The notes: generated from the letters alone by a model not told the origin. 64,000 nt of DNA from Parapristionchus giblindavisi (GCA_943737045.1 CALSFV010000001.1:2136001-2200000), one strand, 5' to 3'. Positions 1 through 12,107 are shown, numbered from the stretch's first letter. Made by a program: numbers and translations.

Positions 1-239
1 CCATAGACCACCTCCCAACCGATTTATGATCCGTTGCCGAAACGGGCGCCCCTCAAAATTCGCGCCATTCCCTTGCGTAATAACTAGTGTTCAGATTAAT
101 GTATTTGATTTTAGAGTGAATTGTTTAATTTCACAGAAAATTGTTTTTGGATTCAGCGAGATGTGGCCGCTGAACGTCCCTTCTTTAATAAAATATTGAA
201 GTATACAATATAGGCAACTAATGTGCATTATATTTTCAG
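1..239. other. Intron or upstream DNA of lectin copy A
   Basis: No open frame is supported here. The stretch ends in a TTTTCAG acceptor at 239 that opens the first visible exon of copy A. In copies B and C the signal-peptide exon lies about 640-880 bases upstream of this acceptor, so in copy A it should lie outside the window. Confidence 0.5.
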
Positions 240-1894
240 CGGAAACATATAAACTGAAATGTGAAAGTCTACCATATCGGAGTGTATACTCGAGAACTAC
301 ATGCTACTTTGTCATTGCTAAAAATGTATCGGTTAAATACCATGAAGATTTTCCGCCGTCCAAGAGAAGTCTTAACAATTAGAGACGGCGACCATCGAAC
401 TCGTAATAAGTCTGTTCGGGCATGCACCCCGGTCGAATGAAAAAAATCAGTTCGCGATTCCTGAGGGTCACGGTAGCACAATACCGTACAATCCTGCTGA
501 TAACAATGGTGCAACTTTTATTGGCTAGAAAGGGGAAGTAGCAAAGGGTGGTCACCTAAAAAGCCAGAAGGATAAAATAATATAGAAATATATCATAGTA
601 AACATGCAAATGCACTCATGAAATTGGATAAAAGTTGAATGTGAATTTCAGATACCTCTGAGTGAGGCTTCCCAGTTCTGCGATTTGGCTTTCCCTGGAT
701 CCAAACTCCAAACCCTTCCTCCTTCATACGTGTGGTCTACACTTTTCATTGATGTAATACTCGATATGAAAATTTTCCTGATTTGTCAATGATTGAAAGT
801 ATTTTTTTCCAGAAATTAGGGTATCATACTTCAACTATGTCCACAGGAAACAAGCATTTCATTTGCGAATTCAGTCAGTAGTCATTTCATCGTATTGATT
901 AATTACTTACATAGGGTGAACATGGAATACCGCCGTGCAAAATGTGCAAAATGTGGGCAAAAATGTGTGCAAAATGTGCAGACAAAATAATCAATGTGCG
1001 AAAGTCTACGCTTTGCATATTCAGGAAATCCAAATTCGTGTCGCAATGGTGATATTGCTGATCTGCCCGGAAAATGTCTCGTAGTGGCACCGTCAACTAT
1101 GGATCACAAAGCCGTTAGATATCCAATTCTTTCGGAATATTTTGTTAAAGATGGAGACCCAAGAGTTTTTTCGACTGTTCAGATAGAATGATAGAGATTC
1201 ATCGCACGAATCGAAAGACATATCTGATATTGATTCCCGATATATAAAGCTCACTATGCGCATTGAAAGTACAACATGTATAGAGTGCTTTTGCATACTC
1301 GGCTCTCTCATTTTCTCATTATCCCTTAAGCCAAATACTAGTTATTACCATATTCAACAATAACCAAAATGCTTATCGTGGCGGGAGTCAGTCATGCCAA
1401 CTCAAGGGCCTCCTTCTTTAACATACCATCTTTCTAGGCGGTCAAATACTGTGCAGATTCTCATGGCGGCCACCTACCACAATTCAATAACCGCGATGAA
1501 AATATTGCCGTACAGCGTAATAAAAGCGTAATATAGAGAAATTTAACGCGTCAATAAACTTTAGATATGATTGGAGATCGATCGATTTGGCTTCGTCCCA
1601 GTGTTTATAGTGGACGGTGGAGCTCGTCAATGAATTATTTAGAATGGACTCAAGGTACACTGCTACAAAATATTATAACATATTTTGTTTTTTTTCCTGA
1701 AGTATTTCAACCACTTGCTATACCTATAACATCATAAACTGGCCATGTAATAGCGAGACCGCGTCGGAAAAAATCAGCGAAAGAAGAAGGAATTAAATTA
1801 TTAATAACAGATAATTAAAATTTAAAAAAAAAAACAACTGTTAATTTTGAATCATCTCATATGACAGAATATTCGCCTACACCCTCTGGCATTT

Positions 1895-2060
1895 CAAAAC
1901 TAGTAGTTTACTGATCATTCCCACTCTGAAGTAGACTTTAAAGTCTACTTCTAGTTAGTAAGCTTACTGCAAGTGACGTATAATACTATAATGCATTTCG
2001 CCAAATGTTCTTTCACTCGTAGTAAAGCAGTATACTTCTAGACAATTACGGCATTTGAGC
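1895..2060. repeat. Dispersed repeat with paired AGTAGACTTTAAAGTCTACT
   Basis: Contains the palindrome AAGTAGACTTTAAAGTCTAC followed by a diverged tail. Related sequence with the same palindromic core (GTGGACTATAAAGTCTAC) recurs at about 29990-30170. It lies in the intron of copy A between the WL..W exon and the next lectin exon. No coding frame is present. Confidence 0.45.
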
Positions 2061-2271
2061 AGATTACTCACTTGAGCAATAATACACACAAACCTTACGA
2101 TTTTCTAATTTTCCAAAAATCATTATCTAATAAAGGATATCTAAAATAAAGCTTCAGAAGGTCGGAATACAGCGTCGGATTGTAAAGATAATACCGCGCT
2201 TTTGATGGTCAATAACTCTGCATATCAATGTAGTGAAGGCGGAGGATGGATTATGGCTTCAACCAGTCAGA

Positions 2272-2545
2272 GATATTGACCGTATAAATTACACCTATTT
2301 ATTATATTTGGTACGAGAGTAGCCAGCCTAAGCCCCAATGTTTTTCTATGCTTTGAGAGAGAAACCAAACGAGATAGTAGGTAGATCCGAGAGAGCGAGG
2401 AAGGAAGGGAGAAAAACGTGGAGAGTTAATCGATAGTTCTTTCTCTGTTTAGCAGCCAGTTCCTTAAATGTCGTTACAATGACTAAGTTCCGAAGTCGGC
2501 GTAGTCGTCGATGTAGCGTGAGCATAGTCGGCATAGGACGTAACG
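2272..2545 (+). repeat. Dispersed repeat inserted at the exon-7 donor of copy A
   Basis: The sequence from ATATTGACCGTATAAA through GGTACGAGAGTAGCC to the purine-rich GAGAGAGCGAGGAAGGAAGG and TCGATAGTTCTTTCTCTG recurs in reverse orientation at about 62195-62375. The GTACGAGAGTAGCC block also appears near 54460-54485. Its left edge coincides with the position where copy C has its AAAG|gtgag splice donor, so the insertion removed that donor in copy A. Confidence 0.6.
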
Positions 2546-2594
2546 AAGTCATAGATGTTTTAACATTAATTTGAATTGTAATACGGTACAATGA

Positions 2595-2672
2595 GGCGAA
2601 GTGGTGTAGTGATATATGGCGCGCCCTCCATTCCGTCTCTCCTGGGTACGATTCCCGGTCGTGACACCGCCT
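2595..2672 (+). ncRNA. tRNA-like sequence (probable SINE head)
   Basis: GTGTAGTGATATATGGC resembles an A box and GGGTACGATTCCCGG forms a T-arm-like B box about 50 bases later. The spacing fits an internal RNA polymerase III promoter. No full cloverleaf is convincing, so this is better read as a tRNA-derived repeat than as a working tRNA gene. Confidence 0.4.
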
Positions 2673-3410
2673 CCGCAACACCAAGGCTCCTGAAAGGGGA
2701 ATTGGCAGTGACTAGATCACGGGTAAAGGTTGTCCGAAAAAAGAGATTAGGCCCTCCGGACTGAATTGGCCTTGAAATTATCGCTGGCATAGCAGTGATC
2801 ACCTACACAATACTTTATTCATATAAAGTAATTTCATATATCATATAAAGTAATGACACAAGATAAATGGGCGTGTATTTTTCAATACCCCTGTTGGTAT
2901 ATACCACCATCATTATCTTCTTCATAATCATTGACTAATCATGCTCGTTTTGTGTTTATTAAATACAGTGACGCCATAAAGGTTTAAAGATCAACAATTT
3001 GCAATCAAAACTAAAAAAATTCAGTAATACTGTATTGTGCATTCGAGACGATACTTCGCCATTTTACACCTACAAAGAAGGAGGGAGCTTCTTTGACCTC
3101 TTTGCTTTCGTTGCGCGTCTGCTCTCTGGTTTCCCGGAGAGGGGTACACTGGCTCCTGCGGGAACGGAGGTTACGCCTCCTACCGTAGTCCAGAAGGACT
3201 CCTCTCCCCAACGTCCGTGAACCAGTAGGTTCGCCGTTGGAGAAGGAATACCGTATCCCCCATCTCTAGCACCTCTAGCTTACCTAGTCTTAATATTGCT
3301 CTGACAACGCCGCATCCAGATATTTCTTAAGATTAGAATGACACTCCTCCCAGGCTCTTTCTTGTCTTCCCTTCCCTATGCTTTCATATGCTTCCGCCAC
3401 AGCTAATCTA

Positions 3411-4389
3411 GGTGCAATGTTGAGTTGGAACACTTTTCCTGGAACACTGTATTTCGAAACTTCTTGTTGGGTACTTTCAAAAAAGAACTCTCACTTCAAA
3501 ACTATTCATTCGGAAACCGCTATTTGGGGAAAGTTTTTATTGGAATGAAATGGCTGGAATTCTCATTTCGTAATTATAATATGGGAACCCACGTTTCGGA
3601 ACTTTTTTATCGGAACTATGTTTTGGGAACTTTTTTCTCGGAACTTTCGTTTTGGAAAGTGATCTCCGAAAACTGATGTTTGTTGAACTTTTGATCTTGT
3701 TGGTCATGGTAATTTTTCATTTGCATACCCATTTTCATTCTTATTTGTTTGTTAGACGCTTATTTTCTCATTACTCTCATGTCTCTCGCTGTAGGAATCG
3801 GCCATACACACAGAGAAAAGATGTGTTATCCACAGCATATAACACTTCACAGGTCTTCAGTTTGTTCTGTTAAACCCACATTCTATGAATGGTTTGCCCT
3901 ACCTCGATTATGTGTCGACTGTAATAGGCAAATATAGAAAATAAGCCAATTTATCTTGTATTGATGTTTCCTTTCCTTTATTCACTTGTTGTTTGATCTT
4001 TGATCTCTGTTTGATATAATAAATTTGATATAATATAATATAATATAATATAATTTGATATAATAGTTTGATATAATATGCGTTTTGGAGAAACACGGTA
4101 CAGAAATGAATGAATAAAATGTGTGAATGAGATAAGAGGTTCCAGAACCATAGTTCCATTGAAAGAGTTCCAGAAAAAAAAGTTCCGAAATGAGATTTTT
4201 GAAAGAATAATTTCTGAAATGCATAATTCCGAGCTGTTCATTCCGAAATAAATGATCCGAAATGAGCGGTCCAAATTGAAGGATTCCCAGAACATCATTC
4301 TGAAACAAATTGTTCCCTGAACGGTGATCCAATAAAAATGGTCCGATAAATGAAGTTCCAGGAAAAATGTTCCAACTCAACATTGCACC
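3411..4389. mobile_element. hAT-like non-autonomous element with 8-bp target duplication
   Basis: The ends are inverted repeats beginning GGTGCAATGTTGAGTTGGAA on the left, with the complement at 4352-4389. The element is flanked on both sides by CTAATCTA (3403-3410 and 4390-4397), an 8-bp duplication as made by hAT transposases. The interior has no transposase; it consists of degenerate short repeats of the type TTCGGAAC/TTCCGAAATGAG plus a TATAA microsatellite at about 4017-4080. Open frames here are repeat translations, not genes. It sits in the linker intron of copy A. Confidence 0.75.
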
Positions 4390-5542
4390 CTAATCTATTG
4401 CCTCTCTTCATCTTCTATATTCAATAAATATTTATATAAATATCTAAATATCTTCATATAGTTTAACCTAACAGCTATCACATCGTAATTCAGCCACAAG
4501 AGGAGAGAACTCCCGGGGAAATAAGACAGAGTGTGATTAGGAAACTGTTTTGATATTCTTTTCTGAGGCAGAAGTCCCGAGAAAAATCCTTTTTAATAGT
4601 GAGAACCACACTCTTGTTGACACAACTGAGAGTAATAGTGCAATCGAAATTTAGTTAATTAAACAAATCATTTTTTTTTGTTCTTGACACCTCAAGTGTT
4701 ATAAAGATAAAATGTTAGAATATTTTTTTTACGATCATGCTACTTTAATTCGTTTAGGATTCTGCACGACAATCACGAATAAGATGGATGTAGTGATTTT
4801 GATTGATTCGTCAGGATCGATTGGAAATACGCTTTTCCATACAAAATCCAAAGGTTTCATCAAAATGCTTATCGATGGATTCGAAATCGGGAAGAGAAAA
4901 GCGAGGATTGGCGTAGTTGTAAGTAACGTCGTCGTTAAAGAAATTCAGGCATTAGGTCGAATGAAAATCGATAAATGAACGTTATGGATGATAAGCATGT
5001 TTATACTTTGCATATCATTAGCGCTTGTCTCTCATATGCAAATGGTTATCATCCAGTCGGTTATTAATCATTGGGTCATACTCATTGAAATCCCAGCAGA
5101 CAACTTGAAATTATAGTTGAGAATTAATTTGTAAAAAGTGTTAAATTTAACAGTATAGCTTATGCATCGTTATATTTGCCTTTCTTGCCTACGTCGCAAC
5201 CTACGCATCAACGATAGATGCGCAGCGGAGGAGGTTAATGAGTAGGGACCTAAGGCAAATGTTACGATTTATTAGACATTTTGAAATTTTTTCAGCCGTT
5301 TGGTACTACTGCTCATGATGTGATTCCGATGACTGACTGTTCGAACGTGCCTTGCCTGTACAAAAGAGTCGAAAAAGTCCCTTGGGATGTAAGTTTTCAC
5401 TTATTCACCTAAAAACCAATAATTCGAAAGCTTTGATTATTCTGTCCTTATTCCCTCTTCGCGATCCAAAAACGTTCATTCTCGGCATTAGAAATGGCTT
5501 GTGTCTTCCTGCGCAACGGAAAATCGGCAAATCGATTGACCG

Positions 5543-5604
5543 TGGGGAATCGAAGTTACGAGGTTCGGATCGGTAGGCAAACGTTCTCACCACTGAGTCA
5601 TGTT
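5543..5604 (-). ncRNA. tRNA-like sequence, minus strand
   Basis: Read on the minus strand, GACTCAGTGGTGAG resembles an A box and ACTTCGATTCCCC a B box, about 45 bases apart. It lies in an intron of copy A between vWA exons. No complete acceptor stem is visible, so a tRNA-derived repeat is more likely than a functional tRNA. Confidence 0.35.
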
Positions 5605-6394
5605 ATCATGCCCCCCTTTCCCGTGTATATAGATCATATCTCTTGTAAACGCGCTCCGAGAGCCGCAGCGCGTAATTTCTGCTCCCACAAATCATACCGT
5701 ATATCATTTTGAACTTTCGTATTCACAAGAAACCATCACTCTTTATTTTACAATAGGTACACAGCCCTGCTCTTTGAGCCAAAAAATGAAAGATTGTACC
5801 TGAGCGATTACTTTCGAATTATCGCTTGTTGTACTAATAGGATGGATGGACGTGCATAACGGACGGCGTTGAAACGGCGATTGAAATGCTGCTCAAAGGA
5901 AGAAAAGATTATGTCAAGGACCCTAACTCGGTGAGCTTTTATCCGATACTGACGGCAAGTTCTCTCATATTTGAGCCATTGGTTTTCTAAGATGCGACAA
6001 TCTCTCATATGTGAGATAACTTGTTACTTAGTCTAGTTCCAGTTACTATTATATCTCGAGCGAGAGAGTATTCTATATAACGTGTATTTTTGAGAGAGGC
6101 TTCCATGGTTGGATAAGTTGAATTTACCGTGCGTGTAATAAGCTTAGAAAATATTAATCTTCAGAAGTTAATATCGTGTAACATCAATAATAGAAACTCT
6201 CAATATACTCACCTATTCCGTCTGGTATTGGTTGTAATCCTATTTCAGAATCGCAAGCAACTCATCATTACCATAACGGATGGCGGGGAGAGTTACTGTA
6301 AAACTAAACTTCCACAACTTGCGGAGCAAGCAAAGCAATACGGTGTGATCAAAATTCAGCTACAGATAGTATGAGATTTCAAAACCTTCAAAAG

Positions 6395-6575
6395 CGAGCA
6401 GTACTAGACGATATTCTGCTCTGCGAATCATCCAATTCATACGAAAAGTTCTGGAAGTCCGCCCCTGATGAAGGTCGACAAAGTCATCATAAGAATCAGC
6501 AAGGCTAACCCCCGAAAATCCGAGGTCGGGATCAATAAGGAGCTCTTGCAGAACTTCAACAATTGGGTCAGTATT
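6395..6575 (+). mobile_element. Tc1-like transposase DNA-binding fragment (plus copy)
   Basis: The frame encoding VDKVIIRISKANPRKSEV resembles the helix-turn-helix region of Tc1-like transposases (the R.SK.NPRKS motif). It runs into NKELLQNFNNW and stops. A second fragment of the same motif lies inverted at 6600-6750, so this is a fold-back remnant, not a working transposase. It sits in the copy A intron before the last visible exon. Confidence 0.6.
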
Positions 6576-6597
6576 GTTTAATGACCCGAAGCACGAG

Positions 6598-6755
6598 TGT
6601 TCCCTGAGAGGAGAGTTTCGGGGTTAGCCTTGCTGATTCTTGTACAGACTCTGTCTATCTTCGGCGTCGTCATGAGAGTCCTTCCAGAACTTTTCGCCGG
6701 AATATGACGATTCGCAGAGCAGGAGATGTCCGTCTCCAACGCCCGTCTTGTATTG
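6598..6755 (-). mobile_element. Tc1-like transposase DNA-binding fragment (inverted copy)
   Basis: The minus strand encodes KIDRVCTRISKANPETLLSG, the same R.SKANP motif as the plus-strand fragment at 6395-6575. The two are inverted with about 25-100 bases between them. Frames differ by small indels. No catalytic residues are present. Confidence 0.55.
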
Positions 6756-6970
6756 CTCAGCCTGGTTGGCCTAATTTTCGCCCATGGGACGGCCTTGATC
6801 AATTACTAGTCGATCTTTTCCATTGAGATTGTGAGTCCTTTGATCGAATCATCTCCTGAAAATTGAAAACATTTTTTTTTCAGCACAATGCAAATGTACA
6901 AACAATAAGTTTAAAAAAGTTTAAAACGTGAAAATCGCCGACATCATAAAAATTCCTTAAATTATATATA

Positions 6971-7848
6971 CAGGGTGGGCATTAAATATTGTGACACCGT
7001 AAAAACGAAATAACTTTTTTCAAAATAATCGAGATCAGTTCAAATTTGTACCAGACAATCTTCAATCATGTTGGAATACAATAAAATAGTCATAGTTCGA
7101 TTCTGCCTCCATTGGTGTTTATGACGTCCTTGAGAAGGGAGAGGTACGCGGGTGTCAAAACACGCAGGTAAGTGGTGTCCATCATCGATCACTCCTTCTA
7201 CAAGACTTTCTTCAGAGACCTCAGATTTGGTTGGGGAGTAGCCCAGGCCCTATAATCCATGGTACCCCAGACTGAGTAGACCAGGGTGCTGAGATCGGGC
7301 GAGAAGGCAGCCACCAATCTCCACGAATGAAGTCGAGAAACTGCTCTTTTCACCAAGCCTTAACGAACTTTGTCATATAAAGTAGCGCTCCTTCATTCTG
7401 TAAGGTCCACGATGAATATCTTCTCTACGTATCATCCCTTATCGATCTTGGCGCCCGGATTCTGAAAAACTAGGTGTGTCTCCACCGAGGCGCACATCTT
7501 AGTCAAAACAATAACTTTATAGGGGTTGGGAGGTGGTCCGACCATTGCAGGTAGCACTCTGGGGGTCCGTAGTAAGTATTCGGCGACTCTGGGGGCTGTA
7601 GACGGCTTGCAGTCTTGTAGAAGGAGTGATCGAAGAAGGTTACTAGTTACCTGCGTGTTTTGACACCCGCGAACCTCTCCCTTCTCGAGGACGTCATAAA
7701 CACCAATGGTGGCAGAATCGAGCTATGACTGTTTTATTGTATTCCAACATGATTGAAGATTGTCTGGTACATATTTGAACGGAACTCGATTTTTTTGAAA
7801 GAAGTTATTTCGTTTTTTACGGTGTCACAATAATTAATGCCCACCCTG
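6971..7848 (-). mobile_element. Degenerate mariner/Tc1 element with about 240-bp inverted ends
   Basis: The element begins CAGGGTGGGCATTAA and ends with its complement, flanked by TA on both sides. The inverted ends extend about 240 bases. On the minus strand at 7201-7320 it encodes AFSPDLSTLVYSVWGTMDYR, matching the C-terminal mariner block usually written SPDLNPLDYSVWG, which contains the third catalytic Asp. Stops and indels interrupt the rest, and the first two catalytic Asp residues are not recognisable, so it is dead. The coding remnant spans roughly 7201-7540. It lies in the copy A intron between exons 6249-6342 and 7874-7989. Confidence 0.8.
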
Positions 7849-8175
7849 TATATATGTATTTATTAATATTGAGATATGGAAATGTACGCGATAGCGGTAG
7901 GGTCCGCTTTTATCAATAACAATCAGAAGATTTTGCAATATCTCAGCCGCTACGATCCTGCTAACGTCTTCTATGTGAAATCACTCAAGGTTGGCTTTAT
8001 TATTAATTTAGCTATTTTACAGTAGATGTTATGAGAAATACAATTAATGCACCGGCTCAGTGAGATTTGTCTGCCGGACTAAGAGAACTAAGAGCCACTT
8101 TTTTTTCCGAAATTTTTTTTTAAAATTAGCCAAGTCTGTAAGATCGATATGCGGCACTACGTGAAAACTCACTCT

Positions 8176-8250
8176 TTAAAGGGGTTGACACCTTTGACAA
8201 CGGTCTCTTCAAAGCTCTACGCTCTCTCGTTATTAGAGAACAGAGAAATA
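8176..8250 (+). mobile_element. Half of an AAAGGG-ended miniature element
   Basis: The stretch from AAAGGGGTTGACACC to AGAACAGAGAAATA matches the left half of the complete copies at about 35985-36107 and 60532-60650. It stops at the boundary of the 8251-8711 fold-back, so that element inserted into or next to it. Confidence 0.55.
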
Positions 8251-8711
8251 TCGTACATGTAAAAATAATTGTATCATGAACGGTGTGAATGGATCTGAAC
8301 GGATCAGGCCGATCAAACGGGATTGTGAGCGAGCCGGCCATTTTCGTTATTTTTCCTTCTTTTCATTGTTTTTCTTTTCATCGAATCTACTATATTGAAA
8401 TTCATTAGGCCAAAATATTGCCATTTAACAAAAATCATCATTTTCGCGAGGAATAAATTGCTCCAATGAACCAAAATTGACCCATTTATTCAGCGTATAA
8501 TCGGAACAATTTATTTATTTGTAAAGCAATGATTTTTGCTAAATGGCAATATTTTGGCGTGATTTCTTTCAATACAGTAGATTCGAAGGAAAGAAAAACA
8601 ATGAAAAGAAAGAAAAATAACGAAAATGGCCTTCTCGCTCACAACCCCGTTTGATCGATCCGTTCAGATCCATTCGCACCGTTCATGATACAACTATTTT
8701 TACATGTACGA
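8251..8711. mobile_element. TA-flanked near-perfect palindromic element
   Basis: Left TCGTACATGTAAAAATA and right complementary end are bounded by TA. The arms stay complementary inward through the GGATCTGAACGGATC and CCAAAATATTGCCATTTA regions to a loop of roughly 40 bases near 8465-8505. No frame is coding. It occupies the place where the terminal exon of copy A would be expected. Confidence 0.75.
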
Positions 8712-8734
8712 TAATTAGCACGTGAACATAAATA

Positions 8735-9010
8735 ACCAGGAATAGATGCTTCTCTCGTTGGTGTGATTTAGTAAAATAACAACAATGTAATGAAGTGAAT
8801 CAACATCAGTATTTTTAAAATTAAAATTAATTAATTAATAATAATAATAATATAATAAATTAAAATTGTTTATATGTATCACAAACTGACAATGAGATCC
8901 GAATGATATTGATCGAACAACATTGCAGGACATAAACACGACTGATATCGGAAATCGAAGCCCGAAACCCGTCATTTTGAGCCAAAATTCTACGTCCCTC
9001 CTATGTATAT
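8735..9010 (+). repeat. 3' flank block shared with copy B
   Basis: Sequence from GTGTGATTTAGTAAAATAAC to the GAAACCCGTC region matches, with divergence, 16105-16340 downstream of copy B (for example AATGAATCAAAATCAGTATT there against GTGAATCAACATCAGTATTT here). The duplication that made A and B therefore included the 3' flank, and the last exon of A was lost afterwards. Confidence 0.55.
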
Positions 9011-9280
9011 GCTTGTATCACCTCATTGTTTTGAGTAGCCCATCATTTGATTTAACACCGCAATAATAATAATAATTGATACGATTACAATAAGATTTGA
9101 TGAAGTGATTTGTTTGTGGAATGTTTTAACAAAAGGATATTAAAATACAGCTCATTTGTTCTACAAGCGAGAGCGATGGAATAGCGAAGCAAAAGGTTCA
9201 CATAATGACAACCGTACAGAGACTTTTCAAGGGAATCAGTCCCTTATAAGCGAGGGAACCGGCTCGAATTCCCTTATTTA

Positions 9281-9595
9281 AAGGTGGTGTCCCACGAAAA
9301 ATTTCGTGAATATACTGTGAAGACAGGATGATAGCAATAGAAATTATATAAGTCACCGCAAAGCATTTCTTTCATAATGATTCTGCGTATTGATCGGTAT
9401 AATCATGAAGGAAAGACGTTCAATAGTGCAGGGAATGGAGAAAGAGAGATGGGAATTGGCCTAATGAGAGTGCAAAGGCTGAGTGCCGGTCGAAAACTGA
9501 ACAGCAACATTTTTTACTTATAGTATATGTATGAGGGGCTCATTCCAATCGTCGTAGGAACCAATGATTCTTTTAGTGGTTCCCCATCTTTAAAA
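9281..9595 (-). mobile_element. TTTAAAGGTGG-type miniature element
   Basis: The left end TTTAAAGGTGGTGTCCCACG and the right end CCCCATCTTTAAA define a member of a family seen also at 20013-20357, 35473-35807, 59710-59905 and 61284-61545. Its interior (CAAAGGCTGAGTGCCGGTCG) matches the 59710-59905 copy in reverse orientation. The ends suggest a TTAA-type target but this is inference. Confidence 0.65.
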
Positions 9596-9810
9596 GGAAA
9601 GAGGTCCGTAAAGAGACCTTTCAAGGTAATCAATCCCTTGTAGAGAAGGGATTTTCTTATAGTGTACGCCCAAACGTGTAACGGATCAATCTACATGGAC
9701 AAAAGGAATCAATTCTCTTCAAACGATGAAGATAGAAAGGACATATTTTTCTTGTGTACACACGTTGATAGCAATAATCCATTCTTTATGGCTTGGTGCT
9801 GATCTCCAGT

Positions 9811-11243
9811 ATATAAAACACTATCTGAGAGAATTCAATAACTGGAATATTTTTTGGTATCGATGAAAAATGAATTTTTCTGTTTTATGTATGATAATTA
9901 CAGGCTCCATGAGTGTAGTACACTGGTACTTGGAAATTGCTTCCAATTGAAAATTCGCATCAGGGGGTGACCACACAACGAATTGGCGCCTTTTCCTAAA
10001 AAGTTTATTTCGATGCCAATCGATTCGTCAGTGGGAGCAATGGACTCCTTGGTTAATTCTAAGAAACTATTGCTAAGGAGAGTTTTTTGATCAACGGTCA
10101 ACGAAGGCTGGAATTTTGAATTTTCGAAAAAAATTTCACATTTAATTAATTTTCACTATTTTGCTTCAACAACCCAACGTTTTTTTATTTGCTTAATCGC
10201 TTCTAAATATCAAAACACAGCTTCAGTTTAAAAATCATAATTTTTTTAAAATAGGGTTACGGTGAATAAATCATTTTTATAATGCGGTCGTGAATTATGG
10301 TGTGGCACCTACAGTATCCTGAATCGGTCAATTTAGAAATGTGGTAGTTTTAAACATATTTTACCGCTGTTCTTGACATGACTAAGGTATACGACTTTTC
10401 CTCGTCTTCGGAGTGCACCTGCACGGTACAGTGCTGGCAAATATTCTACAATATTTTGGTTTTTCAACAATATCTTTCTTCGCAATCAACCGTTTCTCTT
10501 TATTTTTTAGTATGTTTGTATAGATGATAATACGATATAGCGATCCAATTTATATCGATATTGGATCACAAACAACGAAATAGTGATCAATTTACGGAAA
10601 ATGTCAATTTCCATCGACATCAGCACCTGGGCACGGGTGCACTCTGAAGACGAGGAGTAGTCGTATACCTCAGTTATGTCAAGAACAGCGGTGAAATATG
10701 TTTAAAACTGCCAAAATTCTAAATTGACCGATTCGGGATACTGTAGGTGCCACACCATAATTCACGACTTCATTATAAAAATGATTTATTCACCGTAACC
10801 CTATTTTTAAAAAATTATGATTTTTAAACTGAAGCTGTGTTATGATATTTAGAAGCGATTAAGCAAATAAAAAAACGTAGGGTTGTTGAAGCAAAATAGT
10901 GAAAATTAATTTTAATTAATTTTAAAATGTGAAATTTTTTTCGAAAATTCAAAATTCCAGCCTTCGTTGACCGTTGATCAAAAAACTCTCCTTAGCAATA
11001 GTTTCTTAGAATTAGCCAAGGAGTCCATTGCTCCCACGAATCGATTGACAACGAAATAAACTTTTTAGGAAAGGCGCAAAATCGTTGTGTGGTCACCCCC
11101 TGATGCGAATTTTCAATTAGAAGGAATTTCCAAGTACCAGTGATCTTCACTCATTGAGCCTGTAATTATCATACATAAAAGAGAAAAATCCATTTTTCGT
11201 CGATACCGCACCTATGTCGATTTTCTAAGATAGCGTGTTATAT
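9811..11243. mobile_element. Large fold-back element, about 600-bp arms
   Basis: The arms 9811-10440 and 10620-11243 are inverted copies, for example CAGGGGGTGACCACACAACG on the left and its complement near 11085-11104 on the right. The central 180 bases near 10450-10620 are AT-rich. Frames in the arms encode no recognised protein. It separates copies A and B. Confidence 0.75.
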
Positions 11244-11285
11244 ACATTACCTAGTTTAAGTATGATCGCCCATCTATGCTGAAAA

Positions 11286-11383
11286 GTAAGGCGTTGTTAC
11301 ATTTCTCCAAACGTGCGCAGGCCGTAACGTCACCGTCGTTACGGCCTGCGCACGTTTGTAGAAATTTAACACCGCCTAATAAG
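11286..11383. repeat. Palindrome with GC-rich 22-bp perfect stem upstream of copy B
   Basis: CAAACGTGCGCAGGCCGTAACG is followed after a 7-base loop by its exact complement, with weaker pairing outside (AGGCGTTGTTA against TAACACCGCCT). It lies about 400 bases upstream of the copy B start codon. It is probably a miniature element; a regulatory role is speculation. Confidence 0.65.
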
Positions 11384-12107
11384 GAAAAATCTGCACCATG
11401 TTAATCGTAGAGCGTCCCTGCTCGTTGCTAAAGCTACTACTTACATTTCGATCTTTCCAATGATGTTCGGGGTCCTGGAGTGTCCATGCGGCAGGAGAAT
11501 AGATTCCTTCCATTTTAATGCGGAGATGCAAGATCACAATACGGACCTTGCTTGTGTGCTTGACCGTAATGATGACATCTGACAATGAGGGTCGTGGACA
11601 CAACTGATCAATCAGTTGTTTCATATAACATCTTCCCTGATCATGTAGCAAAAGCTTTCTCGAAGGAGGGAGAAGCAATCTTTGTTGAAAAATTATCCAT
11701 AAAATAAATGTTATGATGTATCTTTATAGAGCCATAATCATAGTTGACTATATAAGACATGGCACGAGGAATTCAACTTCCAGAGAATGATATTCATTGT
11801 GGTATTAATCTGGACTTTATCCACTTCTTTGGTAACCGCAGAGGTACGGAACACAATTCGTGTTCACCAAGGTAACAATTTGACAACGGCTCTATGAAAA
11901 GAGTTTATGAAAAAATGCGGCCATGACAAGCAATATTTCTTTTGCCAATACCTAGACATAAATTGCCTAATCCGTTTTCTCTATTTCTCCACTATTTTTC
12001 ACGAAATGTCCAAACGTTGGCTGAGCATGAAAAACTATTTATAACTTTTTTAAGATTTCTTACAAAACCCATGGTGTACTTATCCATCAACTATCAGAGA
12101 ACGCGAG

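Larger units (their letters stand above)
240..7989 (+). pseudogene. CLECT-vWA secreted lectin-like gene, copy A (5' partial, probably decayed)
   Basis: The family is secreted proteins with C-type-lectin-like domains followed by a von Willebrand A domain, common in nematodes. Visible exons are 240-325, 652-753, 813-873, 1025-1113, 1438-1516, 1565-1654, 2173-2272, about 3025 onward, 4758-4918, 5296-5388, 5841-5930, 6249-6342 and 7874-7989. Lengths and phases match intact copy C almost exon for exon. The lectin part keeps Cys and the WL..W core; the vWA part keeps the metal site DSSGS and ITDGG. Problems: a dispersed repeat starts exactly at the expected donor after 2272 and a TGA follows in frame; the Thr-rich linker after 3080 is replaced by foreign sequence ending in TGA; the last exon (ANQVKKQIC type) is missing after 7989, where TTTACAG is followed at once by TAG. 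The signal-peptide exon is off the window. I infer a pseudogene, though short transcripts are possible. Confidence 0.75.

Noticed and set aside
3425..4383. Overlapping frames with repeated Phe-Arg-Asn or Ser-Glu-Leu words
   Set aside because: They lie inside the hAT-like element and reflect its degenerate TTCGGAAC repeats on both strands.
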